A DNA stretch of 64,000 nt from Pyrocephalus nanus (lineage: Eukaryota > Chordata > Aves > Passeriformes > Tyrannidae): contig CM076267.1 of the NCBI GenBank assembly GCA_038380795.1, positions 12,259,501 to 12,323,500 on the forward strand. Direction: 5' to 3'. Positions within the stretch are counted from its first letter, which is position 1, and each line of letters opens with the position of its first letter. Shown here piece by piece: positions 21,027 to 34,649 of the stretch. The notes beneath the pieces were generated by a model. The model did not search any database. It was not told the origin of the DNA and saw only the letters and a list, made by a program, of their open reading frames with translations. Both the position numbers and the translations under genes were made by a program.

Positions 21027-24000
21027 CTGTACAGCCAGAAATTGGCAAGCCATGGAAAACAAACACCTTGTTTTCACTGTGATGTTGCAGTCACACCTAG
21101 TGTAGCAACATGAACTTCTGTTCACCCTGTCTCACCATTCAGATCTCAAGTGAAATGAAATCTCTTGAAATGACATCTTGACTTATCTAGTATCTGAAGA
21201 AGCCTCAGCTTGGTCTTCCCCCCATCTGATAAAGGATTGAAGTGCTGATGCTCTGTGTGTCAAATGAAACCACTGTAGACTAGCAGGGAGCTGAGCTCCA
21301 GACAGGACCTGAACATTCCCATGCCATGTTGAGCTTGGGTGAGTCTCCAGTCACCATGTCCACAACATCCAGAGTGGTTCAAGGGACCACCACCTTGTCA
21401 AGCTTCATTTTCATCCTCACTGCCCAGTGCTCAGATATCCTTAATGCACTTGTCCCAGCTAATTTTGTTTGGATACCTTCAGTATTGGCATGCATATCCT
21501 TTTCAGATTTAGTGAGGCACTGGATTTGGAGCTTTGGTTTGAAGCCACATCAAATTGTATCAACCTTCTGACTATGCAAACATAGATGGAAAGTTCTAGT
21601 TTGACCCTTCCCATTCCTTTCCTTTCTCTCACCTTTCCATTCTTCTACTACAATAAGTTATGCATCTAGAACTGCAAAGTCACAAACGAACCAGTAGAAA
21701 AATATAAGGTGTCACAAAGGTCTTGCAAATTAGTGCCTTATATCCAGCCAACCTCATCTCCTACTTCCCAGTCACATCAAATTGTGACCTTTGTCCTCCC
21801 ATTTTCCTACCTGCTGCAGCAACTTGTATCCTGTGGCACCTTGGAGGAGGCCAAACTTGGCAGCTGAAGAAGCCAGATGTCAGGATCTACAAAGACAGTT
21901 TTCAGCAGTGGCAGCTGCTTGTCAGATCACATTCCCCCGAAGGCTTATGTTTGGCTCTGACGGTGTATCTGTTGGTGGCCATGGCTGGTCTTCCTGAAAG
22001 TCATATGTGGGATCAGGTCCCAGTGGGAAACTCAAGTTTCTTCTCCTGAAAGGCAGTCTCTACTGATTTGCAGTTCTGTGAAAATGTTCTTTCTTTTTTC
22101 TCATGTTCTCAGAAATAGTTTATGCTCAGTTTGTGTAAAACTGAATTATTAAGAAAGGCAATTTTCCATAAATTTTAAAGAACTTTCCTCTTAAAAGGAG
22201 AATGAAATCCCTTTTATTTGTGTATTTTTAAATGTTAATTTCCATAATAAAACTATATACATTCTTATCTATAGAAGGTTTTATCTATGGTTAGGAATTG
22301 GCTTTGGGATATTTATGATGGGCATTGATTTAATTTGAAGCAGAGGAAACTGAGGAGACTGAGACAGATCCTTTTGAACCTAAACACTCCATAAGCACTT
22401 AAAAGAGTCTTTGGTTATGAGATTACCTTGCAAACATAATGATCAGACAAGGCTTCAGAATGACACAATAGGAGAGTCAGCATTTACCCACAGATTGAAA
22501 ATATTTGAGACAATCTCTGTCACAAAATAAACAAGGAGACCTGTGACATTAAATGAGACTTCACCTTGAGCTGTGAGTCAGGCAAACACCATGTCTGTCT
22601 TCAACTACTCTTCCTCCTTTTCCTCTGGGCAGGTCTATCAGAAGATGGCATTTTCTACTGCTGCTGGCACTGCTCTTGCTGCATGAGTATTGGCTTGGAG
22701 GCTTGGTCACAAACCTGGGATTCAGGATTTTGGCTGCCATTGCCTGTAAAAGGAGGATAGCACACTCATAAAGCAGGCATAGTGTATTGATGAAACCCTC
22801 AACCACAGTGGTGCTAAGGGCCCTGTAAATATCCAGTTTGGTGGCTTATAAGAACAAATGCCATGAATTGAGAGGAACACTAACAACTGTATTCCTGTTC
22901 TATGTTCTACCAGGGAAGGATGCCAGGTCCTGCTCCTGGTCCCTGCAGGTGTCACACCTGAAGGGAGCACTGTTACCAGCATCAGCAGTTCCTGAGGAAT
23001 TGGATGCTACAGTGCACACCTGAATGTCTGTCATTTTGCTGTCAATCATACTCTCTCTCTCAGACCCTTCTTTGAACAGTGAATTACATCAAAAATATGT
23101 GATGTAAAGACATTTAATTTCAGATTTGAAATTTATACTCCTTGAAGCTTATAAAGTGTACCTCTTCAGGATCTGAGGATGCAAGGCACAGAGCATACCC
23201 TGATGAATTTCCATTTGCTTAGGTCAGACCCTTCTTCTCCTGAGAAGTTTTAACTTCACTTTCTGCATCTCTCTGCCCTTGTCATAATTTTTTGATTTTC
23301 TGTCAGATGTCACTGCTCACTGAAAATACCACTGCTGCTGAATGTGAGCCAGCATACAGGATCTTAGTAAGGATCCTGTAGGTCAAGTCAAATACATGCA
23401 GATTACTAAAGTTTAATCTGGATAATTTTGCTAGATTAAGAGAAATGTCACAATTGTTATCTGACACATGAGATGAGCTGCCTCATTCAGTCCCCTGACA
23501 GCATAGCTCTACATACAACCAAAAATTCTTTCTTTTTCACATTTCGACATCGTTCTCCTGCCTTCCCTAAACACAGTTTTCTGAAGTGGCCTCAGTTGAG
23601 TTAGCTGTGATGATGTGAACTGTGCTGCACAGCTCAGACCAGCTGATCGAGACATCACTTTGTGTATTAGATTTACAGCTACTATGAACAGCAGCTTAAT
23701 GATCACCATGAAAGCTTTGTGAGTGGGTTATTGTGATTACATAAAACAAGAGACATGGAGAAGCCTTGGCATGCAAAGAGGAGTTTCAGAGGTGCCCTGC
23801 TGGCTTCTCATGATGACAATCACAGCGGCTGCAGCGGGGGCTGGGGGCTATCCTCTAGCACCAGTCTCCTGGCATGGATCCCACGTGAACCTCTGCTTTG
23901 ACTCCAGGGAAGCAGTCATATACCATCAGCATTGCAAAAGCTGCAGGATCTCCTCCCTTGTCCCTCAATGGTACTGTCTCACTGCTGGTGGTATCTGTAT

Positions 24001-25825
24001 GGGATCAGATGAGACTTATTGATCCATAGCACATGGGCATAGTTAAGGAATCCAGTTGATTCCTTCTTGTTTCCTCCAGGCCAAAGGGATGTTCACCTGT
24101 GGTTTATGTCCTACCTCCAAGGCAAGTAAGCTGTATTGCTGGTTAACAGCTCTGTTCTCTTTAAATCAGTGCTGCTATCAACAGGACAGATAGTTACAAT
24201 TTTTATTCTTATGTCAGGGCATCAACACAGAATTGAAGAGTTTTTCCTGCCTGTGTTGTACTTTTGCTACACTTAACTGGTGGCTGCCTTGGAGACCCAG
24301 GAAGGGACAGCCCCAGACCAGGCAGTAGATGGCACCAATGTACAGCAGTTACAGCATGCATAAAAAGAGTCATAAGGGGAAAAAAAAAAGAAATCACACT
24401 GCTCTTGCTGTTTCCAGCCCTTCTGTTTGATCTTAGCTCAAAAATATCTTTTCTAATGATCAATTCTCCATAGTAAAACGCAGATCCCTGCACCCTTAGG
24501 TGTAAGCACAATCAAGGCTCTTTTTGATCAGTTTTTCTCTTTTCTACTTCAATTAATTATTCTAAAAAATCAGCACAAGTGTTAGGAAGCAGGATCTCCT
24601 CATTTCTGCTTCATGCCTGTATTCCTAACATCCTGTATTCCTCTCTTCCCAACTGCTAAATCTGGTTCATAGTCAGGGTTTCCATGCACAGACCCAAATT
24701 TCAATCTGACAACCAGATCTGAATGTGGAGGGAACTTCTTTGGGAGGGGTGTTGTTGGATTCCCCTCCCTCTTTGTACCCTGGTCTATAATCTGCTTTTC
24801 AGGAGCCATCAGTTATTTTTCTCCAGTGTGCATATTTGTCTATCACAGGGACCTTGGGCGACGGCAAGAACGTCTCTTTCTTGCTTTTATCCTGCAACAC
24901 GTTATAGTTTCAACTTCACACCTTTTACTCCTGCTCTTTAGTTACTCACAATATCTTATGGCCTGTGATGTAGATTTCTATACAGGAGAAAGAGGGACAC
25001 ATAAACCTTTAAAACCTTGATGTACACTAACATGGTTGCCTGTGATTGTTGAGGTCTATCATGATCCAATTGCTTCTTTAGTCCTAATTTCTTGGTGCAC
25101 TGGAGATTGCCTTGCACTTTGCTTATCTGTACTCATAACTCAAGTCTAGATTTGCAACAGGGTGAGGAACTCTTGTCTTCATGGCTTTGTTTACAAAGCG
25201 GAGCACCAAGGCAATAGAGTCCATGGCACTGTCTTAAATACCTCTTGAGTAATTATCACAGTGCCATTTGCCATCTTTACTCCCCTCCCCCCACCCTCAC
25301 CTTCTGCAGCCTCTCAAGGTTCACATCCAGGCTACCAAAACTAAGCATCTCTCACCTCTGTAATGTCCACATTAGGCAAACTCTTTGTATTTACAAAGCG
25401 GTTTCACCTGAGAACTGCAGTCACAGTTTCTCCAGAGAGAGAAAGAGCAAAACCTCCAGAGTTGCAAGATGCGATTCTGATTACCATATATTTTAAAGTA
25501 TCTCAAAGCATTATTTCTATAGAAGAGATCATTTTTGTGAAACTTTAAAATAGTGATAAAAAAACCCCAAGAAAACCTGGCAAGCTGTCACTGTCCTCCT
25601 ACAGCTTTTAGCCAGCTCTTCTTTTTGATAAACTCATTATTGGTCCTATATAATTCTCATATTCCCAGCAATTGTTTAGTTTGGTCTGCCCCCTTCTCTC
25701 CTACTCTGTTTCCACTCACAAAAGACTTTGTTTCAAGGAACTTGAAGTTTTAAGAATAAGTTTTAGCTATGGTGTTGTGTCCACCTGAGTTCATTAGAAG
25801 GTAAGCTCCCTTGGCTTAACTGAGT

Positions 25826-25843
25826 CAGAATAACCTTATTCTG
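25826..25843. repeat. palindrome with 8-bp arms
   Basis: CAGAATAA and TTATTCTG separated by CC. A further partial direct repeat (TTCTGAATAAC) follows. It may be a relic of an old element or a dimeric binding site. Confidence 0.75.
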
Positions 25844-28206
25844 AATAACATTAAGGCACTTGAGGGGAATCTCTTTGGCTCGGGAAGACAAATCATAAAA
25901 GACTTAAATTCTCAGTGGCCTCTCCAATGGTTCTGAAAATCCTGCTCTGTGGGGATTACCAATGGTCCAGTAGGCACTACAGAGAAATTTAGGAGACAGA
26001 GACTCTCTAGAAGCACTGATTTCTATTCTGTCCTTGTCAGAATTGCTTAAGTCTCTGCAGTCTCCTTTCCTCATCTCCCCTTCCTTCCCTCACCAGGGTG
26101 CAGTTATGAGACCAGAAGTAAACAGTCAGATATTTGCTCTGTGTTAATAAAATCATATATAGGTTCCTTCATCCCCAGTTCTAAGGACAATAAAGCAAAA
26201 CATTTGTGAAGAATTAACATCCACTTTGTTCTGAAACAACCTTGAAACCCAAAGAAGGATTTCAGATCAGCATGTAGTTTTACACCAACAGGCACATTTA
26301 GAACATTATGACTCATATAAGTATTTCTGGGTCAGAGGAAAAAGGGTTATTTACCTTTTGCTGAAGAACCACAGTCCTTCAAGGGAGAGGAAAAACAGAA
26401 TTGGAACATTCTAGCTGGGTCATCAGGACCAGGTTTCTACAGTTCTGCCACGATATATGAAAGGTAAGGAAAGAAATATGTATTTCACCTTTACCTTTCC
26501 CCCAGCCCTAGACATCTCTAATCACAAAACAGCTCTCAAGACCCAATTTAAATTTTCAGCATCAAAGATCAAAAGCTTCAAGACTGGACTATGAAAAAGG
26601 ACAAGTATAGAATAAATTAATGACACAGCCTGTTGGGGGTGGGACAGTGTGACTCATGGGCATTTGTAGGTGAAACTGTGTGGGTGATCTTAGATTAGTG
26701 ATGTTGATAACTGTTATTTGGCCATTTAATATAGGTGGATACAGTGGATAAGCTTTGGAACATACAGTCCTTGGGCAATGGACCATGCACAATGCTGCAG
26801 AAAAGGACAAAACTTTAGGAAGCAGAGAGAGATGTTGGTACCTGCTGAAGAAATACTCTTTCCTCAGCCCAAATCTCATGACTGATATAAACCTGTCTGT
26901 TTGAAGAAAACACCATGTAGTTACATTACTCACAGCACTACAGTGCCATCATGTCCTTCAGCCCTGTGTATCCCTGGGAAGTGTCCCCCTCTCTGAGTCA
27001 CTCAGGTCCCAAAACAAAACTTTGCCATGCTGAGCTAGGTCTGCCACTGTCCTGGTGTAAGAGTGATGGTCATCGGGACTTGGGGTCATTAAGACTTTGT
27101 GTACACCAAGGAGCGCTGCTGCAGAACAGTGGAGAGCCAGCAATGCTCACACATTTCAACAGACAGCAGACTCTGCTTTAGTGGATACTGATGAATTTAC
27201 ACTTCTTTCAGGGTGTACAGCCTAGAGTGTCACAAGAATGCTGTTCTGTACTTGTTCAAGGTCAGAAAGGCACATATTTGAAGATATCTAGGGGTTATAT
27301 GTCTTGGTAATACACGATATCCATTGAGTCATATATGTGCAAGGGCCTGCCCACCTGGGTGATTCCTCTCCATCATCCCCACCCAGCAGTCTAGAAGGAG
27401 TTACAATTTCTCTTTATGAGAATTAGAAGTTGTTTGAGTAGAGGATGCTAAAAGGCCTGAACCATCATGTTGGGTAGGGAGCATCAGCTAGTTTAGCTTT
27501 GTCAGAGGAGGAGGATGAAATTAAGGCAGGCAACTGCTATTCTGGCTCCTGCATATGCTCAGTAGCTAGACCTAGTTAGAAAAATCTACTCTGACGTTCA
27601 AGGCAATACAGTCTATTTGTCAGCTGATTGGCTTGATGAGGACAGTCAAATCTGACAGCAATAGATACAGCACAGTGAGTAACATCCTCCATAGAACAGC
27701 ATGCCATGGCAGTTCATAGAGAACATGGTACTTATGGTGTTCTACCAATATGGAAAGAATACGTAAATTATGGTCTGTGATTGTGATAATTCTGTGTCAC
27801 TAAGGTATCTTGGGGGATGATGAGAGATAGATGAACATCTGGAGATGCTTTCCATAAGATTAAAAGAATAAAGCAGACCACTACAGCTCTTCCCATGGGA
27901 AGACCAGCATTACCGGGAAGCTTAGTGTGCTTGCTCTGGGCCACCACCATACAATCTCCTAAAGATGATACGACATCAACATCCAGATTTGTAAGAAAGA
28001 AGCTAGGGAATACTTTATCAAATCTGTTTGTGTGTGCAGCACTACAGTGTCTTCTGAAATGGATATAGAAGTTAGAAACTGAGCCTTCCTAACACAGCAG
28101 TAGAGTGCCTAGTCCCCATTGGGTTTGATTCCCTTACAAAAACTGTCTAGGTGAAGTAGCATTAAAAGAGTTCATGTGGAAGCAACATATTTAGGACATA
28201 GGAAGT

Positions 28207-28387
28207 CAGACTTACCATTCACTCAAGAGTCCTGGATGAAGCACATGATGCATGGACTAAATTAGAACATAGGAATGGTTATAAGATCAGAGGTCAATTG
28301 AGATACATGTAGTATTCAACTGTGAGACTTGCCATTCACATTTCTACATATCCTTCTAGCAACACACTGTGAGATTTGCCATTTACT
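28207..28387 (+). repeat. three dispersed copies of a 17-bp motif
   Basis: Copies of GAGACTTGCCATTCACA with few mismatches lie at 28207-28223, 28324-28340 and 28371-28387, spaced 117 and 47 bp apart. The DNA between does not align obviously. Confidence 0.5.
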
Positions 28388-30243
28388 CTGCTATTTTACA
28401 CATTTTAAGCTATTTTAATTCATGCAATAGTCTATCCTCTTCTCCAACCATTACTCAGTTCCCACAAAAGCATTATAAATAGTTTTTAGACATCTGGGTA
28501 ATAAATATGTATTGGCTTTCCCTTATCCACATGTTTGCTGACCCCCTCAAAGAACCCCAGTAAACTCTGATGCGTGAGAAAAAAAGGTTTGTTTAGGTTC
28601 TCTGCTGATCAGACACTGACCAGTTGTCTTATTATGATGTGTCTGAAGCAATAAGTACTTTTATTCTTGATGCCCTTGGATAATGGGTTTTAGGGTGTCA
28701 GATCAAAGTACTCTGTGGTCACTATTACAGAGCAACTCTTTGACTACTCCATGATCTATTTCTTCAGCCATACCTCCAAGATATTTAAATTCCCAATAAA
28801 TTTGCAGATGGTACTTTTTTCACTTCCTTTTCTGAGGCAAATAAGATACTTATACTCATCAGTTGTGGGCAGACAACTTGACATAAAAGGCAGGGTTCAA
28901 AGCCTGAAATTTTCAGCATTCTAATTGCCAAATTGAAACAAAAATAAAAGATCTTATCTGAGATAAATTACTGTTACATAATTAACACAACTTACATGAA
29001 AATATGTTATGTTCTAAAAATGCTAGAGGGTAAAAAAAATACAACAACAATGATGAGATGAAGGAAAAAAACAGTGTACTCCAATTTTCAGGCATGAGTG
29101 GGAAGGAACTGCAGAATGCTGGGACAAAGATGTGTAGGACAAATATATCGCCTGCTTGTGTACTGTTACCAAAATACTCACTGAAACACATGGGGCATAA
29201 ACAACCCTATTTAGAATACAAGATTGCACACATAGTTAAAAAGCTGGGAAAATAACTTGAAAACCTAATGAGCATCAAATGGATACTGTGGAGGAAAATG
29301 CCAGAGAAATGGCAGGTGTGAAGGCTACGTAAGATCATCTTCGATGAACAAGTCAAGAGGGTTATGAGTACTTAAGATTTGTATCACTTCTTCAGATCAT
29401 AGATGATAGCTCTTAACAGGAGGATGCTACTGACGAATTACATTGTCAAAATATTGTTGTTATATAGGCATGAAGGGTAAAATATGTTTAAACACACAGT
29501 TTTGGATATAGTGAGATATCTGTTCAGCTCAAAGGAAAAGATGCAGATATTGCTTAAAAAGTAGGATCCTTTCCGCAATCAGAAACATGCATGCTGGGAT
29601 AAAACCATTCATGTGAGCTGTAGTCATGGCACTTCCAGAAAGATACAGAGTATAAAGAGAATAAAGCATGAAAGGTCATGAATTTATAGACCTCTGACCA
29701 AGAAAGTAATGTTGACATTACTGCATTTGGAAGAGGCTGGGGATACATAATGGTCTGTAAATATGCAAAAGATTGCTTTGCAGAGTAAAGTCAACATTTG
29801 TGTTTAACTGCCTTAAAATTGTGACAAAGATTAGATTGGTATCAGAAAAAACTTACTAACTGTGGGGGTAGGGAAGCTGTAAGATCACCTAAGATGACTG
29901 GAGAATCCCCACAATGGGAGCTTCTCTGCAAGCATGTTAATAGCTGTTGGGGGAAACTCAGGTGTGGTTGATCCTGTTCTGTACCAGAGGACCCCTCTAA
30001 GTCCCTCCAGCTCCATCAATGATGTCTGTATTTTTATGGAGTTATGTACAAGGTCAGGTGTTTATGAAAGGATGATGATGACTTAGCTCACCATATTTTT
30101 TTTAAATCAAATCTGTGTATTACAAATATTCATTTTAAAAAAGGTCAGAATTTAAAAACAGATATTCCCCTGAAAATTATTTTTGTTTATAAAAAACTAA
30201 ACCCCTTATGAAAATTTTTCAAATGAAAACAAATATTCTGATT

Positions 30244-30262
30244 AAAAAAAAAAAAAAAAAAA
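30244..30262 (+). repeat. poly-A run (A19)
   Basis: 19 consecutive A with no recognised retroposon on the left. Confidence 0.9.
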
Positions 30263-30701
30263 GCTCCAATTTAGGATTGTTTCCCTGGTAACCAGGAACA
30301 CTGTCATTCTGTGGACTTGTTCTTCCCATTCTCCCCCGTGTGCCAGGCTTCCAGCTTGCCCAGCACTCCTGTGGCTGGGACTCCTGTTAGGGTTGCTCCC
30401 CCTTCTCCCAAAGGGTGGATCATGAAACATCATGGTATGTGCAGACTAAGGCAGATGCTGGAAGAGAACAGGATCAAGAGGAACAACACAGTTTCAGCAA
30501 AGTCACAATATGTAAAGAGAAATAGGTTTAGGAGAGATTTTTATTACATGAAACCTCTTTGGGTTTTTTGAGGGAACAGTAGCTGTCTCTTGTCCCCCAC
30601 AGACAGCTTGAGGATAAATAAGCAATTTCTGAGAACCTCTGGACAGCAGCTTTCATATTTCTAATACATCACAAGGAATTACCTGATTTTGAGTTGGTTT
30701 G

Positions 30702-30716
30702 TTTTTTTTTTTTTTT
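30702..30716 (+). repeat. poly-T run (T15)
   Basis: 15 consecutive T followed by ACTTC. Confidence 0.9.
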
Positions 30717-32345
30717 ACTTCTTTGATTTCCCTCAAACAAAGAGATTGCTTTTGCCAACATTCATTGCAGCCATTGGAAGTGTCAACACAGTGCACTTTC
30801 CCTAAAGTCAGATTCAACCTCTGCCAGGCTGTGCTCAGGGGCTCAGCACTGGGCTCAAAAAAGGAGAAAACAAACCACTGATAAAATAGACATTCCTTCA
30901 TCCCAGTGCAATGGGAAGTCTATCACTCTTTATTAATAATGTCTGTTCCAGATGAATGATCCATCAGGACAGCAATTTCACTATCCTGTGTTCACATTTC
31001 AGAGGGGTACTCTAAAAGGAGCAGCTGGTCCACTTCGTGGAATAGGCCAGCAAGTCCAGCAGAGCCCAGAGGGGTATTTTAGGTAATACACTTCAATAAC
31101 AACTTCACATAGTGCTCAGGTGAGTGGTGTTGCCCCACCTAAATATTTGACCTGGAGTTGCTCACTGAGCAGGCTCTCTGGGCTGACTTCTTTGATGGAT
31201 CAATTTGGAACGTGTTAATGGCATTACTCAGCACAATAAATAAAATGCGACTCACCTTAACATTTCTTGGAAGGAGTCATGGAGTTTATGACACCCAGTG
31301 GGAACAGCAAGAGAGGGTCATCTGGAAGGAACAGGGAAACATGCCGAGTACTCACAAGGGAAATTTCGAAAACCAGATGGAGAAAATATCAGAATTCTCA
31401 GTAGCCTCCAAGGAACAGATGAAAAACTTTTGGGTCAATAAGCCAGAGAGTGAAAGGCTCAGAAACAAGGTTTGTGGTCAAATTATCTAGTCCACATACT
31501 GGGAAATACTAATAATCCACTAGCTCCTCCAGTCTTCATGGGTGCAAAATACTGAAAAACATCTGAGGTGAAGCAGTAGAAAAGATACTTCCCATGTTAT
31601 TTATGGGAAATATTTTTTTTTGTTAATTGGGAAGTTTTTTTTATCCTCTGAAGAACCTTAGAAGTAATATGAATTTTCCTTTTTTTGATGATAAAATCGG
31701 TAGGAGAGAGGAAATTTTCTAACCTGATCATCAGATCTGTTACTGAAGGCTCAATTGGTGCAGAAACACAACACAATAACAATTTTAGATGGAAGTACCA
31801 TTTGTAGCTGTTAAATTACCCAAAGGATCTTTCACATGAATGCTCTGGACTGAATAGCATGTGCATACACATTCCAGTCATGGATCCAAAACAAATTAGG
31901 AAGCTAATACGCACCCTCCACTGGGACTTAATTGACCATTAGTTTCCTAGGTTCTGAAAAATCATGTCATTATATCTAACTTATTTCAACATTGCTTTTT
32001 GCCCCCATAGGATCTTAGTGCTATATACATTTTTTAAAAATGCATCCTCCACCACAAAAATACTGTTGCTTTTTGAGGGTGAAAGCTTTTGCCCAGCAAC
32101 ACTTCACAACTGGTGTGGACATTTTTACTCAGGAATTGAAAGATACCATATCTCAGTACAATTACGCAGAAGAATGTAGGTCAGACAAACATAATTACCA
32201 ATTACAGAGTTTAGACGGGGATGTGGCAGTAACAAGCTCACTGCTGGGAAACAGTATAGCTAGTTCTTAATAATAAATTTCCTTTAGACATCAGCCTCTC
32301 CCCAAAGATTCACACCAATAAAATGTAGCAGAAATATAACAAAAC

Positions 32346-32365
32346 CCCTTCAAACGTCTGAAGGG
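32346..32365. repeat. 7-bp stem-loop
   Basis: CCCTTCA and TGAAGGG around a 6-base loop. It is short and no T tract follows, so I assign no role. Confidence 0.6.
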
Positions 32366-32384
32366 AGTTTATCTTTTGGGAAGC

Positions 32385-32398
32385 AAAAAAAAAAAAAA
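32385..32398 (+). repeat. poly-A run (A14)
   Basis: 14 consecutive A shortly after the stem-loop at 32346-32365. Confidence 0.9.
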
Positions 32399-33834
32399 GC
32401 AGATAAAAATTGAAAGTAATTATAATTTCAGGCTAACTGTAGCCATTCCAAAACTAGACCTTTCACGAGCAAGTTCTGGGATTTTAGCAGTGAAGCCAGT
32501 TGCACAACAGGCAGCCCAGCTTCACGTTTGAGATGAGCAGCAACCCCCTAAGAGTGTGACACCTCTAATAACACTGAACTGGGGACTCAGTTCGATATTT
32601 TCTTGCAAAGTGCCGGTAGGGACTCAAGTGTGTAGCTTCTGCAGAAATAACCCAAAATATTCGTGGTAGATCATCTCTACTAGCATGCTCTTTGATCTTC
32701 TGAAGCTGGTTAGCTATGCTGTGGGGTAAGGTTGAACTTGAAGGTGATAAGCCAGAGGAAGAGCTGAGCTCTGTGGTTTGTTTGTGAGCTCTTAACTTCC
32801 CTGTACGCAGGCTCTGGAGCACGAGTCGGTAACATATTGCTTGGCTGGTTTCCTTTGAGCATACAGTTTGCCACCTTCTGTATTCTGATAAGTGGTGAAC
32901 CAGCCCCAACCACCCATAGCACACCCCTGATTTTATGGTTTCTTGTATTCCTCATGAAACAGTTAATCATGTGACTATCCGAGTCTGAAGATTTTGCAAC
33001 TGTCACAAGGCTGCACCAGACAGGTACCTCGGTCAGGTATTTGGACTTTCTTTAAACTCCATAAAAATAACAAACAAAAGGTTGACCTTGTACTGTACGT
33101 GCATGAACGCAGGATTTAAACAGATGCAGAAAAGATCAAGAATTTCAAATAGGCCCAGGAGAATGCCATTCTGCAGGAGTATATTAGGGTTCAGCATAAA
33201 ATCTCACCATAGAAACAGAAATTAAATTAAACAAAAAGTAAGTGTAAACCCCAGGAGTACTAGTAAGAGGCTGAACACTCTATCCCGGTTTCTGCTTTCT
33301 GACACTAATCATAGTTACAAAAAAGTTTGTCCTTTTCACAGAGCAAATGACAATGCCTTCCTAATTCCAGCAGTTCTAGCTCCATCCTCATTTGAAAGCC
33401 ATTACAGAAAAACATAAAATACAGCAATCAGAGATACAGTCAGTCAACCCCTGGACATGTGTCTGACAAGGACGGCACCATAAGTAACTGGATTATTTTG
33501 GGTTTTTTCATGCCTCTTTCATTAAGCATCTGTAACTCTCAGTGACTTCCAGATCCCATGTTCATGCCCAGAACAACATCGGCTTGGAAGAAACTAAGGG
33601 CAATATTTCAGGCAGAGAGAATGCAGGTACTGAAACACAGAAGTATGACACCACTGCACACTTATAAACAGCCATAGGTACTGTGATGTTTATATATCAC
33701 CAAGAGACTGAGTTTTATTCTAAATAAGGAAAAATATCTAAATGACAGAGGCTTTACATGTTCACGAGATGCATTTCTAAAAAAGACATGCCGTGTTTCA
33801 AGTATGAGTTATAGGGCCAGATGCTGGAATCCGG

Positions 33835-33910
33835 GTGAAGAATTATAGGCTGTGTTTATAGGAGGTCAGGTCGGGTAACCACAATGGCCTGAAAAATATA
33901 TTAATCTCAT
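33835..33910 (+). mobile_element. ancient L3/CR1-like LINE 3' end
   Basis: TTATAGGAGGTCAGGTCGGGTAACCACAATGG-type sequence matches the usual LINE 3' signature, in which GGAGGTCAGACTAGATGATC is followed by ACAATGGTCCCTTCTGGCC. It is diverged and interrupted. It is probably a separate copy from the larger element that starts about 0.7 kb to the right. Confidence 0.5.
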
Positions 33911-34649
33911 TTGAAAGATGGAATGCAATCTTTAAGTTAATATAAATACACCATCTGCAGCAGCGAGCCCTGAGGAAGGCATCAGAATATGGAGCAATTT
34001 AGGCAGAGAGGAATGAACCGAATGTGAGATAAGGCCAAAATGAAAAGCAAAGCCTGATGTCTGTTATTCCCTGGAGAAGGTGAGGTTCAGGCCTGAATCC
34101 GGTGCACAATTCCCAGACCTGACCTGTGTTTCTGGAGAAATCTTAATGATCTCTTTAATCCTGGGTGCAATACGGTTCATCCAAATGAGTGAGGAAGTGA
34201 TTGGATGACAACCTGCACTTACACATTTACATAAGGAAAAGATGAACTACTTATTTTGCAACTCACTCTGATTAACAGAGAATGTAGCAGTCATGCAGCT
34301 GGCAAGGGACATTATCCTAAGAGCTCATAATTAAAAGTGGACAAAATTAAGACAATTGTAGCTGGTGCTTCCCAATGGCTAATATCCTCCAGCTGACGAA
34401 AATTATGAGAAAACTGTGAGTGGGAGGAAGAAATCAGAGAGGAGAACATGAATGGAAATCAGAAGTTCTTTCAGAATAGAGTCAGTCCATCAGCATCATC
34501 GAGGACAGACTGGCTAAGGCTCAACTACTCCAGTGGTAAACCAAAAGAATTTTAAAGATTCAACAAATGGGAAAAATAAAGCAACTGTCTGAAGTGAAGA
34601 GAAACTGATATTGGAAAACATAGAGATTGTGAAAAATTGGTCCATGGTG

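Larger units (their letters stand above)
20499..33830. other. long non-coding stretch
   Basis: About 13 kb of AT-rich, mostly unique-looking DNA. I found no supported gene, RNA gene or clear transposon. Items inside listed separately: minus-strand exon candidate 20931-21026, palindrome 25826-25843, dispersed short repeats near 28.2-28.4 kb, homopolymers at 30244, 30702 and 32385, and a stem-loop at 32346. A plus-strand acceptor/donor pair at 24080-24125 (46 bases) and a minus-strand open segment at 22565-22743 with good edges were noted but not called. Confidence 0.45.

Noticed and set aside
22565..22743. Minus-strand open segment of 179 bases with a strong acceptor and a good donor
   Set aside because: It does not join the neighbouring minus-strand candidates in phase, and the peptide has no recognisable character.
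24080..24125. 46-base plus-strand segment between a strong acceptor and a GTAAGC donor
   Set aside because: Too short to judge, with no supporting neighbours.
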